A DNA stretch of 64,000 nucleotides from Streptomyces sp. NL15-2K (GCF_030551255.1 NZ_CP130630.1:124001-188000); one strand, 5' to 3'. Counted from the first letter of the stretch, positions 8,207-17,999 are shown. Translations and numbers: made by a program. Notes: generated from the letters alone by a model not told the origin.

Positions 8207-9469
8207 CTAGTGCTGCACCGACTGAGCATCCGGATGATTGCCAAACCCGTCCGCCCCCTGCCGCGGCCTGCTGGCGCGGGAAAGCACGAAGCCGATCCCG
8301 ATGGCCGCTGCCGCCGAGATCCCGCCACCTACAGCCAGGGCGACTCGGGCGCCGTACGCGTCGGCGATCCAGCCGGCCATGGGGGCGCCGATCGGGGAAC
8401 TACCGAGGAAGACCACCATGTACAGCGCCATCACCCGGCCGCGCATGGCTGGAGCGGTGCCAGTCTGGACACAGGTATTCGCGGTGACGTTGATCGTCAC
8501 GCCGAACAGTCCAATCAGGGCCGTGAATAGCGTGAACAGCCACTGTGACGGCGCTGCTGACGCGACGACCTCTGTCGCGCCGAAAGCGAACGCTGATCCG
8601 ACCACTACTCGCTTCACGGCGGAGCCACGGCGCGCCGCGATCAGGGCGCCAGCCAAGGATCCGACGCCCATCATGGTGTTGAAAAGGCTGTAGGAGCCGA
8701 CACCGGTGTGGAAGACGTCGTCTGCGAAGGCTGAAAGGTAGACCGGGAAGTTGAAGCCGAAGGTGCCGACAAGGCCGACCAGCACGAGCGTCCACAGTAG
8801 ATCCGATCGGCCGGCGACGTAACGCAAGACCTCGCGCAACTGTCCCTTGGTGCGAGAAGTACGTTCAACGCAGTGCAGCTCACTTGCGCGCATGAGCATG
8901 AGACCTGCCAGCGGCGCGACGAATGACAGGCCGTTGAGGAGAAAGGCGGTACCGGCATTCGTGCTGGCGAGCATCACACCGGCGAGGGCAGGACCGAGCA
9001 GGCGGGCGAACTGGAAGTTCGCCGCGTCGAGACTCACCGCGTTCTGTAGCTGGCTGTTGTCAACGATCTCGGATACGAACGCCTGACGTGCCGGATTGTC
9101 GACGACTGTGGTCAGACCGACGACGAAGGCGGCAAGCCAGACGTGCCAGACCTGGACCTCGCCGGAAAAGATCAGCGTCGCGAGTGTGAGAGCGGTGAGA
9201 GCCAACCAGGCTTGCGTGGCGAGGAGTGTGCGGCGCTTGTTCCAGCGATCGACGAAGACTCCGCCATAGAGGCCGAAGCACAGCATCGGGAGCGACTGGA
9301 GCGCAACGGTGACACCGACAGCGGTCGCCGAACCGGTGAGGCTGAGAACCAGCCAGTCCTGTGCGGTGCTCTGCGCCCAGGTGCCGATGTTCGAGACGAT
9401 CTGTCCAATGAGGAACAGGCGGTAGTTACGGACCGATAGCGAGCTGAACATCGTTGATCGTGAAAGCAT
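8207..9469 (-). CDS. MFS exporter (DUF894/EntS-like)
   Basis: A 420-residue major facilitator with about 12 hydrophobic segments. The ATG at 9469 follows GGCGGGAC. The N-terminus (SLSVRNYRLFLIGQIVSNIG, WAQSTAQDWLVLSLTGSATA) and the loop 2-3 motif GVFVDRWNKRR, then VDNPARQAFVSEIV, are typical of the EntS/DUF894 branch that exports small molecules. It lies 50 bases downstream of the FMN monooxygenase gene on the same strand and is probably co-transcribed with it. I infer export of, or resistance to, the product of the neighbouring small biosynthetic locus. Confidence 0.9.
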   Translation of the reverse strand: MLSRSTMFSSLSVRNYRLFLIGQIVSNIGTWAQSTAQDWLVLSLTGSATAVGVTVALQSLPMLCFGLYGGVFVDRWNKRRTLLATQAWLALTALTLATLIFSGEVQVWHVWLAAFVVGLTTVVDNPARQAFVSEIVDNSQLQNAVSLDAANFQFARLLGPALAGVMLASTNAGTAFLLNGLSFVAPLAGLMLMRASELHCVERTSRTKGQLREVLRYVAGRSDLLWTLVLVGLVGTFGFNFPVYLSAFADDVFHTGVGSYSLFNTMMGVGSLAGALIAARRGSAVKRVVVGSAFAFGATEVVASAAPSQWLFTLFTALIGLFGVTINVTANTCVQTGTAPAMRGRVMALYMVVFLGSSPIGAPMAGWIADAYGARVALAVGGGISAAAAIGIGFVLSRASRPRQGADGFGNHPDAQSVQH

Positions 9470-9519
9470 GTCCCGCCGGGCATGGGAGGTGTGCACTGGG
9501 CTGCTACCGAGGTCTCGGG

Positions 9520-10857
9520 TCAATCGACCAGGACGGGTTCGACTGAGTAGCGACTGCGTGGACGGGCGAGTCCGTAGTGCTCTCGCAGCGTTGTGCCGGA
9601 GTACTCGGTGCGGAACAGGCCGCGAGCCTGCAGGATCGGCAGCACAAACTCGGCGAACAGCGCGAAGTCCGTCGGCAGTTGGTGTGGCATCACGTTGAAT
9701 CCGTCTGCCGCACCGTCTTTGAACCACAGCTCGATGTTGTCGGCAACCTGTTCGGGTGTCCCGACGAGCGCCCAGTGTCCTCTGGCGTGGGCGAGGCGCT
9801 GCATGAGCTGGCGGGCGGTGAGCCGCTCGCGTCGCACGAGGTCGACGATGACCTGTACCCGGCCACTCGCGCCGCGTTCGCCCGTCATGTCCAGCGAGTC
9901 GACCGGGAACGGTCGATCGAGGTCCGCCGCGGTCAGCTCGACGCCTAGGGTCTTGTTCCACGTCCCCAGCATGTGCTCAGGCTGGATCAGCTCGTCCAGC
10001 TCGCGTTGTCTCGCTTTTGCTTCGGCTTCCGTCGAGCCGATGACGGGACTCATGCCCGGAAGGATCAACACCTCGTCCGGGCTGCGGCCGGCCCTAGCTG
10101 CGAGCCTCTTGATGTCGGCGTAGAAGGCCTTGGCGCCACCGAAGTGAGGTTGTGCGGTGAAGACCGCTTCGGCATGGCGGGCCGCGAAGGCGCGCCCGTC
10201 GTCCGAGGAACCCGCCTGGACGTACACCGGTCGGCCCTGCGGCGTCCTCGGTGTGTTGAGCGGGCCCGCTACCGAGAAGAACTCGCCACTGTACTCGATC
10301 CCGTGGATCCGGTCGGTGTCGGCGAACATGCCGGACACGGAATCCACGACCAGGGCCTCGTCTTCCCAGCTGTCCCAGAGTTTCGAGACGACGTCGATGA
10401 ACTCCGTGGCACGACGGTAGCGGTCGGAGTGCGGGGGATGTGCGGGAAGCCCGAAGTTGCCGGCCGCCTCGACGTGCTGGGTGGTGACGATGTTCCACCC
10501 AGCACGACCTTTGCTCAGGTGGTCGAGCGAGGCGAACAGCCGAGCAAGGTTGTACGGCTCGGAATAGGTGGTCGACGCCGTCGCGATCAGGCCGACCCGG
10601 CTTGTAGTCGCAGCGATCGCGGAGAGCCAGGTCAGGGGCTCGATCTGTAGCCGGCTCGCGAATCGGACGGTCTTCGGCAGATCTACCGAATCAGCAAAAA
10701 AGATCGCGTCGAACCGAGCAGCCTCCACCTGCCGGGCAAAGGAGATGTAGTAGTCGATGTCCATGAGCCGATGCGGCTCGCTGTCCGGGTGCCGCCACGC
10801 AGCCTCATGATGACCACATGGACAGAAGAACATGTTCAGATGCAATTGTCGTTTCAC
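9520..10857 (-). CDS. FMN-dependent monooxygenase, NtaA/SnaA/DszA family
   Basis: A 445-residue protein with a GTG start at 10857 giving (V/M)KRQLHLNMFF, the usual beginning of this family, followed by GHHEAAWRHP. The luciferase-like TIM barrel shows FDAIFFADS, LIATASTTYSEPYNLARLFA, DHLSKGRAGWNIVTT and PVYVQAGSSDDGRAFAARHA. Length and motifs match nitrilotriacetate, pristinamycin and dibenzothiophene-sulfone monooxygenases, which use FMNH2 from a separate reductase. No flavin reductase gene is nearby. Within the locus it could oxidise an N- or S-containing intermediate (inference). Confidence 0.92.
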   Translation of the reverse strand: MKRQLHLNMFFCPCGHHEAAWRHPDSEPHRLMDIDYYISFARQVEAARFDAIFFADSVDLPKTVRFASRLQIEPLTWLSAIAATTSRVGLIATASTTYSEPYNLARLFASLDHLSKGRAGWNIVTTQHVEAAGNFGLPAHPPHSDRYRRATEFIDVVSKLWDSWEDEALVVDSVSGMFADTDRIHGIEYSGEFFSVAGPLNTPRTPQGRPVYVQAGSSDDGRAFAARHAEAVFTAQPHFGGAKAFYADIKRLAARAGRSPDEVLILPGMSPVIGSTEAEAKARQRELDELIQPEHMLGTWNKTLGVELTAADLDRPFPVDSLDMTGERGASGRVQVIVDLVRRERLTARQLMQRLAHARGHWALVGTPEQVADNIELWFKDGAADGFNVMPHQLPTDFALFAEFVLPILQARGLFRTEYSGTTLREHYGLARPRSRYSVEPVLVD

Positions 10858-11074
10858 TGTGCTGCACCAAAGATTCTTTGAGGGTTCCCGCGCTGAGTCG
10901 ATGTCGCAAGATCGCAGTGACGGCGCTGATGCAGAGCTCGGCGATGAATTTCAGAGGACGGCCCGAAGAGTCGGGGAAAAGAGCGTGTGCTGCAGGCTCA
11001 TGCCAAGCGAGACACTCGCCGGACCGGCTCCTATGCTGACACAATCAGTCTCCGGCTCAAAACAGCCAGTGCAT

Positions 11075-12163
11075 CTATCGATGCATAAATCCGTAGTCGG
11101 TGGTGCAGCGAACGACGTCATCAAGCAGCAGTTCAGGAGCGTCGCCACGAAGGTAGGCGGCAGTCGCAGAAAGCTTCTCCGACCACTGCGCCTCGTCCAG
11201 CGCCACTCCCTCTTCCTTGATGTCGGGATTCGCCTGATGAAAATCGGCCATTGCCGACGATATGTACGCGTTCGGCTTGACCGTTGCCTCGGACTGCAAG
11301 AACAGCGTGATCGCTGGTTTGTGCGACGCAGTCGTACGATCGATCTCGACATCGTGCACAGCATTCGTCGACAGGAAATAGCTGTCGCCTGCACTGAGCA
11401 GAAGGCGATTCTCCAGCGCTCGAAGATGGGCGCTCTCTCGGTCGTGATGAGGAGGCCAGACCCCGTCCACCCTGTTCAACGCAGTTCCGGCGTAGCGGGC
11501 GTTGATCTCATGGTGGACCTCATCTACTCCGGCGGTCTCACGGTAGATCGACTGCCTCAACGTGCCGATCGACACGTATGAGACGAAGTCGAACGGATGT
11601 GAGTGCGGGGGCTCGACCACCGTTGCGGCGTCGATGGTCTTCGTTGCCTGGAACCCCACAGCCCCGGGATTCGGCTGCCAGATGTGGATTGTCAAAGCCC
11701 ATTGGGCCGGCGGGTAGCCGAGGAACTCGTCCACGTTGTGCGCGGGCGAAGTCGTACCGGAGGTAGCGTCCTCCCCGGAGGCGAGAACCAGGGTCTGACC
11801 GGCCCAACCGTAGATGCAGTGCGTTCGGCCGCCACGTGACCTTGTCGCGGCCGCAGCCTCGGATGAGACCGTGCTGCCCAGAGAGCCACGTAGGACGTCC
11901 AGGAGCAGAGCCAGGTTCTCGGCCTTGCCGAGTGTCCTGACCAGAGTATTCATTTTACGGATTCGAGCTGCCCCACGCGGCACCCGCCGAATCTCCTCGA
12001 GTAGATCGGTGAGCTCTTCGATCGGAGCGGCCCGCCGCTCAGGATGTTGAAGCCAGTTCGTGGTCAATTCACCGACGCGAGCGTCGGTGAATCCTCTCGT
12101 GAGCAGGTCCCGGCTCGCTTCCAGCGTGAGTTCGTCAATGTCGACTTCTTTTTCGGGAACCAC
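11075..12163 (-). CDS. Cupin-like hypothetical protein
   Basis: A 362-residue protein with an ATG at 12163 (leader gaaggagaagaacgtggttccc with GGAG). The N-terminal third is helical and charged. The centre has a likely metal-binding cupin motif (VVEPPHSHPFDFVSYVSIGT) and a second histidine cluster (GVWPPHHDRESAH, STNAVHDVEID), spaced as in cysteine-dioxygenase-like or sugar-cupin folds. I do not recognise a named family. It is followed, after 217 bases with no gene, by the FMN monooxygenase and preceded by the synthetase-like gene, so it is probably an oxygenase, isomerase or binding protein of the same pathway. Confidence 0.78.
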   Translation of the reverse strand: MVPEKEVDIDELTLEASRDLLTRGFTDARVGELTTNWLQHPERRAAPIEELTDLLEEIRRVPRGAARIRKMNTLVRTLGKAENLALLLDVLRGSLGSTVSSEAAAATRSRGGRTHCIYGWAGQTLVLASGEDATSGTTSPAHNVDEFLGYPPAQWALTIHIWQPNPGAVGFQATKTIDAATVVEPPHSHPFDFVSYVSIGTLRQSIYRETAGVDEVHHEINARYAGTALNRVDGVWPPHHDRESAHLRALENRLLLSAGDSYFLSTNAVHDVEIDRTTASHKPAITLFLQSEATVKPNAYISSAMADFHQANPDIKEEGVALDEAQWSEKLSATAAYLRGDAPELLLDDVVRCTTDYGFMHR

Positions 12164-12231
12164 GTTCTTCTCCTTCAGTGCCTACCTCGTGAAATCGCTT
12201 CTCGGCTGCCCATGTCGTGCATCCCATCCCG

Positions 12232-13290
12232 TCACAGGGATGCCGGCACACCCTTCAAGCGCGGCATCACATGCATGTCCCGGATGTCGCCGTGCTGCAG
12301 CGCCCACATCAGGTACCGTTCCAGGCCCATCCCAAAGCCGGCCGTCTCCAGGGGATGAGTGCGCTTCATTTCTAAGTACCATGAGTAGTCATCGGGATCG
12401 ACTGCATGCACTGCGAGCGCCGAGAGAGTGTCGTCAGCAGTGCCGTGTCGAGCACCGCATCCGACCACTTCACCAAGCCCGGCCAACAGGTCCGCGCAAT
12501 CGGCGCGGCCGTTTGGTGCGAACTTCTGGTAGAACGGGACAGAAAGATGCGGGGGATGAGTAAGCCATACGGGTCCGTCGAACCTTTTGATCAATTCCTG
12601 CTCTCCGGCGCGATTGATCGTCGGCGCATCCGGTACCTCGAATTTGAAGTAGCTGGATCCGAGCATCTCCATGGCCGCGTCAAAAGTTATGCGGGGAAAT
12701 TCGTCCTTCTCTGTGACTACTTGCAGGTGCGCGAGTGAGCCAGAGAATTTCTCCATGGAGCTATGGACAGGATGCTCAAGTAGTCCTCGAGCGAGCGCAC
12801 GGAAGTAGTCCTCGACCAACGTCATGACGTCGGTAAGGCCGCCCGATATCTCGGCCTCGGAATGAAAGAACTGATTGAGATGAGTCGCGTCCGGATCTTC
12901 GCCGCGAAAGGTCGGCATCACGTAGTAAGCGCCGACAGGGCCATGCCTCAAGATAAACTCGAGTTGGAACTGCATCGAATCCGCAAGATACGTTTGATCA
13001 CCCAGGATGTTGACCGACACCGGCAGACTGTCGCTGCCGAGACCCATTGGGCTCGAAACCGAAGAAACGGTAATCGGCATCAGGACGGGCATGATCGACA
13101 ATCTGCGGTAGAAATCCACGGTGGTTTCGAACAGCGCGCCGTAGATCGTGGTGAGCATCTGGTACCAGCCCGAGTCCGCCGCGATGGCTCGATGTGCCTC
13201 GGGGGCGGCCCACAGATTCGGCGGTGTCAGGTCGTTTTCAGTTGCCGAGAGGAAGTTCAAGATGAAACTCCTACCTGCGAGTTCTGACAT
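12232..13290 (-). CDS. Stand-alone class II aminoacyl-tRNA synthetase-like protein (AsnRS/AspRS core)
   Basis: A 352-residue protein carrying only a class II synthetase catalytic core. Motif 2 is seen as YYVMPTFRGEDPDATHLNQF with FHSEAEI, matching the R-x-E / hL-x-EF-x-x-E pattern of Asp/Asn enzymes, and motif 3 as AGFGMGLERYLMWAL. The N-terminal OB-fold anticodon-binding domain of true AspRS/AsnRS is missing, as in AsnA and archaeal AsnRS paralogues that act on free amino acids. The ATG at 13290 lacks a clear ribosome binding site. As first gene of the minus-strand set, I infer that it activates an amino acid for a small-molecule pathway rather than for translation. Confidence 0.88.
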   Translation of the reverse strand: MSELAGRSFILNFLSATENDLTPPNLWAAPEAHRAIAADSGWYQMLTTIYGALFETTVDFYRRLSIMPVLMPITVSSVSSPMGLGSDSLPVSVNILGDQTYLADSMQFQLEFILRHGPVGAYYVMPTFRGEDPDATHLNQFFHSEAEISGGLTDVMTLVEDYFRALARGLLEHPVHSSMEKFSGSLAHLQVVTEKDEFPRITFDAAMEMLGSSYFKFEVPDAPTINRAGEQELIKRFDGPVWLTHPPHLSVPFYQKFAPNGRADCADLLAGLGEVVGCGARHGTADDTLSALAVHAVDPDDYSWYLEMKRTHPLETAGFGMGLERYLMWALQHGDIRDMHVMPRLKGVPASL

Positions 13291-13539
13291 TGTTTACAGT
13301 GTGAATAAGCGTCGACGATTCCGCTGGCTTGGCAAAAATTGAGTGGCCGCTTGTCGGCGCTGCCGTGAGGGTCGAGTCGCTCAATCTCGCGGTCACTTAA
13401 AAATGTTATAGAGGCTGGTTGAGTGCGGGCTTGAACCACAGCGCCATGTCACTGGAACCTGTGCGCCAACGGTGCGTCGACGTGCAGGTAGCAGCAGGAA
13501 GGAGGGCAATGACGCATCTCTCCTGTGCAGCGACGCATA

Positions 13540-13921
13540 GGCTTCACGTCCTCCAAGAGAAGTCGGCCTCGACCACACGCAGGCCCGCCACTACCGCTCC
13601 TGGCGCCGGCACGTCGTGCTCGCGATGGCCGCCCTCGCCCTGCTCGCCGTGATCGCCAGCCTGGACCGACGCACCCATCCCGACCCGGTCCTGCCTGTCG
13701 ACGGCAATGCGGCCCCGCCCGAGCACTTCGGCCAGATCGCCCTGACCGTCACCGAGGCCCGCCGCCTGTTCCAACTGTTCACTGCCCTGCTACGGGACCT
13801 GCCCACCGCCGTGGCCACCCGCCGGATGGCCTTCCACCTGCAATGGTCCAGCTGGCGACACCGCCACCAAGCCCGCTCCCGCTGGCACCACTACAAGCGC
13901 CGCCTGGCCGCCCTTGCCTGA
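13540..13921 (+). pseudogene. IS701/IS4-type transposase C-terminal remnant
   Basis: The frame through 13559 reads EVGLDHTQARHYRSWRRHVV, then LAMAALALLAVIASLDRR and LTVTEARRLFQLFTALLRD. This is the conserved end of IS701-family transposases (the E-x-x-x-W/R-H region and C-terminal helix). The catalytic N-terminal two thirds are absent. It ends at a natural stop at 13921. This is an old insertion scar upstream of the synthetase-like operon. Confidence 0.6.
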
Positions 13922-14854
13922 CTACTCACCTCGACCACCCGTCAGATCACGAAGTGCGACTGGAGTACTATGCCGTGCGCACGGGAGTTGTTGGCGCGGG
14001 AAGTACATCTGTGCGAGGCCGCCGGCCGCGATCTGCTGGAGCTGCTGCTCGGCGGCGCCCTGCTCCCGCGCAGTGAACAGCCGGTCCGCAAAGACGGGCC
14101 ACAGGGCCTGGGTGATGCCGTGGATCCGGCGTCGTCTGGCTCGGCGGTGAACCCTGACCTCGCGCGCGTGGAGACGACCAGGTCGTCCGAGGACGCCGCC
14201 TTCTTGCGGGCGTGGCGAGGTTATTGCGGGCGCGGAGGGTGTCCAACACCATCGGCCCTGATCTGTGCGCGCTGCTCCGTTAAGTCGGTGTGGAGCGTCC
14301 CGAAGCGTCTACCAGCGTCGGCGGCCGCCGCCACTGAGCCGGAGGGGGGAGGTCTCGCCTGGCCTTGCGGGATCCGGCGGGCAGCGCACACTCGGCGTCG
14401 GGTTTGGCAGGGACACACGACTGACAGCCATGCGCTGGACGGCACGACCGTGCCCAGCGAGTCGACGGTGGTCGCGCCGGCACGCGCGTTGGGCGGGGGA
14501 AAACGCCGTGTGAGGCGCAGCGGAGCGTCATGCCGTGTTGGCGGGCCGGCGGCACCCTGGTCGCCCGGGTGAATTCTCCATCGTCATCGCCGGCCTATTT
14601 CCTCTCGTACAGGGATGAGGCAGGTCAGGGGCGGGAGTTCGGGGCCGGGAGGCAGGACAGTGCAGACGCCGTGGACGGCGCGGGGCTGAGTGACGTGACG
14701 CATGGCTTTCGTTGCCTTTCTTCGCAGAACGGGAGCAGTAGATTCGCGGCCCGGACCTCTTCAGTGCGAGCGACGAACCGTCGAGCGACAGCCTTGCGCG
14801 CACGTGTTGGGACGACCTTGCGCCGTTCGCCGGTCCCGGAGGGGCCTGCATCCG
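13922..14854. other. Degenerate stretch, no confident gene
   Basis: Short protein-like runs in changing minus-strand frames are visible: RIHGITQALWPVFADRLFTA with REQGAAEQQLQQIAAGG around 14000-14130, and GTLHTDLTEQRAQIRADG around 14240-14310. No frame holds together with a start and ribosome binding site. I read the stretch as one or more decayed genes between the IS701 scar and the AraC gene. Confidence 0.4.
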
Positions 14855-15598
14855 TCAGCAACGCGAGTGGGCGCCCGGCGTATGGCCGAAGGTGCTCCGG
14901 AAGACGTCGATGAACGCGCTGGCGGACGACCAACCACACAGGTGCGCTACCGCAGTCACCGGCATGTTCTCGGCAAGTAGGACCAACGCTTGTTGGAGCC
15001 GCAACTGGGTGCGCCACTGTGGGAAGGTCATGCCGAGATCGCTGCGGAACAGCCGGGACAGAGTGCGGTCGCTCGCCCCGACCTCACGGCCCAGTTCGGC
15101 GAGAGTGCGACTGTCGGCCGGATCAGCGCGCAAGATGTCGCACAGCGTCTGCAGCAGGGGCGTTGCGGGTGTGGGCAGGTGCAGTGGCTGCTTTGGCGAG
15201 GCCCGCAGTTGATCGAGCAGCACGGCTCGTAGGCGGGCGCGTTCGGGACTGTTGTCGTCCTGGGTCGACGTATAGGCGACGATCAGTTCGCGCAGCAGCG
15301 GGCCCACTGCGAGCACGGTCGGCGTCTCCAGGGCGAGCGGGTTCTCGGTCGCTGGCAGCCCTACCAGGTGCAGTTCGAGCTCGCCGTGGGCCTGGTGAGC
15401 GTGCACGGTGCCAGCAGGTACCCAGATGGCACGGGTACCCGGGGCGACCCACGAGCCTGTGCTGGTGGTGACGGCCAGCACTCCGCGGCCGGCGTAGACG
15501 ATCTGGTGGTCGTCATGGTGGTGGGCATCTATGGCGGCACCGGGCGCCAGCGACTGAGTGCGGGTCGGGGCAACCGGCTCATGGCGGATCTGCGTCAT
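14855..15598 (-). CDS. AraC-family regulator with N-terminal cupin domain
   Basis: A 247-residue protein from the ATG at 15598 (MTQIRHEPVAP). The N-terminal cupin sensor has HHHDDHQIVYAGRGVLAV and VPAGTVHAHQ. The C-terminal AraC-type double HTH has LAELGREVGASDRTLSRLFR and VTAVAHLCGWSSASAFIDVF, ending FGHTPGAHSRC. This is the arrangement of small AraC/YdiP-type repressors that control a neighbouring pump. It is divergent from the MFS gene at 15653, with only 54 bases between the two starts, so it very probably regulates that transporter and itself from the shared gap. Confidence 0.88.
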   Translation of the reverse strand: MTQIRHEPVAPTRTQSLAPGAAIDAHHHDDHQIVYAGRGVLAVTTSTGSWVAPGTRAIWVPAGTVHAHQAHGELELHLVGLPATENPLALETPTVLAVGPLLRELIVAYTSTQDDNSPERARLRAVLLDQLRASPKQPLHLPTPATPLLQTLCDILRADPADSRTLAELGREVGASDRTLSRLFRSDLGMTFPQWRTQLRLQQALVLLAENMPVTAVAHLCGWSSASAFIDVFRSTFGHTPGAHSRC

Positions 15599-15652
15599 TG
15601 TCTGGCAGTTTATCGGAAGTGCGACACCGTCGTCGGCGCCGACCATGACGGG

Positions 15653-16867
15653 GTGCGAAGAAATGCGTCCATCACACTGTTGTCCGTCGGGCACGCTTGC
15701 GTCGACATTTACCAGGGCGCCGTGGCGTCCCTCGTACCGTTCTTCGTCGCCGAACGCGCCTACAGCTACGCCGCTGTCTCTGGCATCGTGCTCGCCGCCT
15801 CCCTGCTGTCGTCGGTGGCGCAACCAGTGTTCGGTGCACTCACCGACCGCTGGGCGATGCCCTGGCTGCTCCCGGTCAGCACGCTGCTGGGTGGTCTAGG
15901 TATCGCGCTCAGCGGCGTGAGCGGCTCCTACGCGCTGACCCTCGTGTTCGTGGCGGTGTCCGGGGTAGGCGTGGCCGCATATCATCCCGAGTCCGCCCGG
16001 GTCGCCCGGCTCGCAAGTCGGGGCAGTCACAGTTCGATGGGCTGGTTTTCGCTGGGCGGCAACCTCGGCTTCGCAGTGGCCCCGCTCATGGTCGCCGCAG
16101 TTGTTGCCACCGGAGGTCTGCACCTGACGCCGCTGCTGGTACTGCCGGCGCTCGTGGGTGCCGTACTGTGCTTGCCAGTGCTGCGCGCGCTGGAGCGGCA
16201 GCAGTCCGCCGGGTCCGGTACAGCCGTGACGGCCGGGAGCGACGACAAAGCGTCGTTTGTGAAGCTGTCGCTTGCCGTGGTGTGTCGATCGATCGTCTTT
16301 ATCGGCCTGAGTACCTTCATCGCGCTTTTCGCCAAGGAGCGCATGGGCGACAGCACGGCGGCGGGCACCGCAGCCCTGTTCGTGCTCTACCTCGGCGGCG
16401 CGGTGGGCTCCGTGCTGGGTGGAACGCTAGCCAACCGCTGGGACCGGGTCACCGTTGCGCGCTGGTCGTACCTGCTCACGGCCGGATCAGTCGCGGGTGT
16501 GGTGTTCGTTCCCGGCCCGGCCCTGTACTTGTTCGTGGCTTTGACCTCAGCCGGCCTGTACGTCCCATTCTCGCTGCAGGTCACGCTCGGACAAGACTAC
16601 CTGCCCTCGCGCGTGGGCACCGCCAGCGGGATCACACTCGGTCTGACCGTCAGCATCGGCGGCCTGGTGAGCCCTCTCATCGGGAGCGTCGCCGACAGAA
16701 CATCCCTACAAACGGCCCTGGCGCCACTGGTCTTGATGCCCGTACTGAGCTGGCTGCTGTTCCGCGCTCTACCCGAACCCACCATGCCGCAGCCCGGGGC
16801 TGCCCCACATCTGAAGGGAGACGACACCGATGCCGCGCTCTCTCCCGTCCGGCCCGATCACCGCTGA
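15653..16867 (+). CDS. MFS transporter, fosmidomycin-resistance (Fsr)-like
   Basis: The GTG at 15653 is preferred; an in-frame ATG at 15581 would overlap the divergent AraC gene. The product (about 404 residues) opens with ITLLSVGHACVDIYQGAVAS, a signature of Fsr/MFS proteins, and has FGALTDRWAMPWLLP and VAAYHPESARVARL. About twelve hydrophobic segments are visible. Fsr-type pumps export small drugs. Regulation by the adjacent AraC protein is inferred from the divergent arrangement. The gene converges on the MmyB-type regulator at 17110, with 242 bases between them that hold nothing recognisable. Confidence 0.87.
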   Translation: MRRNASITLLSVGHACVDIYQGAVASLVPFFVAERAYSYAAVSGIVLAASLLSSVAQPVFGALTDRWAMPWLLPVSTLLGGLGIALSGVSGSYALTLVFVAVSGVGVAAYHPESARVARLASRGSHSSMGWFSLGGNLGFAVAPLMVAAVVATGGLHLTPLLVLPALVGAVLCLPVLRALERQQSAGSGTAVTAGSDDKASFVKLSLAVVCRSIVFIGLSTFIALFAKERMGDSTAAGTAALFVLYLGGAVGSVLGGTLANRWDRVTVARWSYLLTAGSVAGVVFVPGPALYLFVALTSAGLYVPFSLQVTLGQDYLPSRVGTASGITLGLTVSIGGLVSPLIGSVADRTSLQTALAPLVLMPVLSWLLFRALPEPTMPQPGAAPHLKGDDTDAALSPVRPDHR

Positions 16868-17109
16868 CCAGCCCACACCACCAGTCTGCCGCGCCTCCGA
16901 GGTGAATGACCCGCCAGACTCTGCGACCCAGGAACTCTGCCCGCTACAGGAGTGGGGCTGCACTACCGTTCTGCGCCAGCCATCCTGGCAAGTGCTGTCC
17001 AGCCACTCGATATCAGACGGCGAGGTGGAGTACTGCAAGTGCAGTTGCAACGCCATCGAACGGGCGACCGGTGCCGGTGTGTGGCGGATGCTGGTGAGGT
17101 GAGGCCCAT

Positions 17110-17931
17110 CTACAACAGCTGGGAGATCCGAGCCTGGTCCTGGGCGGTGGCGGTGAAGGTGACCAGTTTCCGCTCGGGATCGTCGGCGAGTTGGAGCACA
17201 ACGTGCTCCAACTCGATCTCCCCGAGGACGGGATGACGCAGCCGCTTGGTGCCGGAGCTCAGGGGGACGACTCTGTACTGGGGCCACCAGCTCCTCACCT
17301 CGGGGCTCGCCCCGTGCAGACGCTCGAGCAACGTGCTGAAGCCGGGGTCGCCTGGGTGTCGTGCCGCGGCCGTGCGGAATCGGCCGAGCAGTGCGGATGC
17401 TTCGGCCGGCCAGTCGACCATCACCTGACGGGCGCCCGGGTCGGTGAACATCCACCAGAGCAGGTTGCGGGCTTCCGGTGGCCGGGCGGGCCAGTCGGTC
17501 CACAATGCGCGGGCGGCCCGGTTGGAGGCCAGCACGTCCCAGCATCGGCCGGTGACATAGGCCGGGCATGGGTCGAGCCGGTCGACGAGCGAGACGACGG
17601 CAGGTGAGAGCGTTTCAGCGACGGCGGGTGTTTCGGCGGGTGGGGCTCCGTGGATGAGTTGGTGGATATGACTCCTCTCGGTGGCGTCGAGCCGCAGGGC
17701 CGCTGAGAGGGAGTCGAGCACCTGGCGGGAGGGACGCACGTCGCGGCCCTGCTCCAGGTAGGTGTAGTACGTCGAGGAAATGGCCGCGAGTTGGGCCACC
17801 TCTTCCCGGCGCAGACCGCGGGTCCGGCGCCGAGTCCCCGTGGGCAGACCGACATCCGCTGGCTGAAGCCGCTCCCGGCGGGAGCGGAGCAGCTCTCCCA
17901 GCTCCCTGGCCCGGACCGTGGACTGGGGCAT
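17110..17931 (-). CDS. XRE-type regulator with MmyB-like ligand-binding domain
   Basis: A 273-residue protein. The N-terminal HTH (ELGELLRSRRERLQPADVGL, RRTRGLRREEVAQLAAISST, YYTYLEQGRD) is the highly conserved DNA-binding part of the actinobacterial MmyB family. The C-terminal domain has NLLWWMFTDPGARQVMVDW, LLGRFRTAAARHPGDP and a closing HPVLGEIELEHVVLQLADDP, the fatty-acid-binding MmyB_LBD pattern. It is divergent from the dienelactone-hydrolase gene at 18000. Members of this family usually repress or activate a single divergent enzyme gene, so 17932-17999 is the likely operator. Confidence 0.92.
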   Translation of the reverse strand: MPQSTVRARELGELLRSRRERLQPADVGLPTGTRRRTRGLRREEVAQLAAISSTYYTYLEQGRDVRPSRQVLDSLSAALRLDATERSHIHQLIHGAPPAETPAVAETLSPAVVSLVDRLDPCPAYVTGRCWDVLASNRAARALWTDWPARPPEARNLLWWMFTDPGARQVMVDWPAEASALLGRFRTAAARHPGDPGFSTLLERLHGASPEVRSWWPQYRVVPLSSGTKRLRHPVLGEIELEHVVLQLADDPERKLVTFTATAQDQARISQLL

Positions 17932-17999
17932 CCTGGTACTTCCATTACTAGGAAAAACGTCCTGTGGATACCAGTCCAGGCCCTGGCTAGGTTGGCGCC
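17932..17999. promoter_or_regulatory. Shared divergent promoter with a small inverted repeat
   Basis: This 68-base gap separates the start codons of the MmyB-type regulator and the hydrolase. It contains AGGA-6-TCCT (17950-17963, aggaaaaacgtcct), a candidate operator half-site pair. No clear -35/-10 pair was identified by eye. Confidence 0.35.

Noticed and set aside
13922..14854. A regulator gene on the minus strand around 14000-14310
   Set aside because: Protein-like runs exist but in different frames and with no start or known domain. Described as degenerate.
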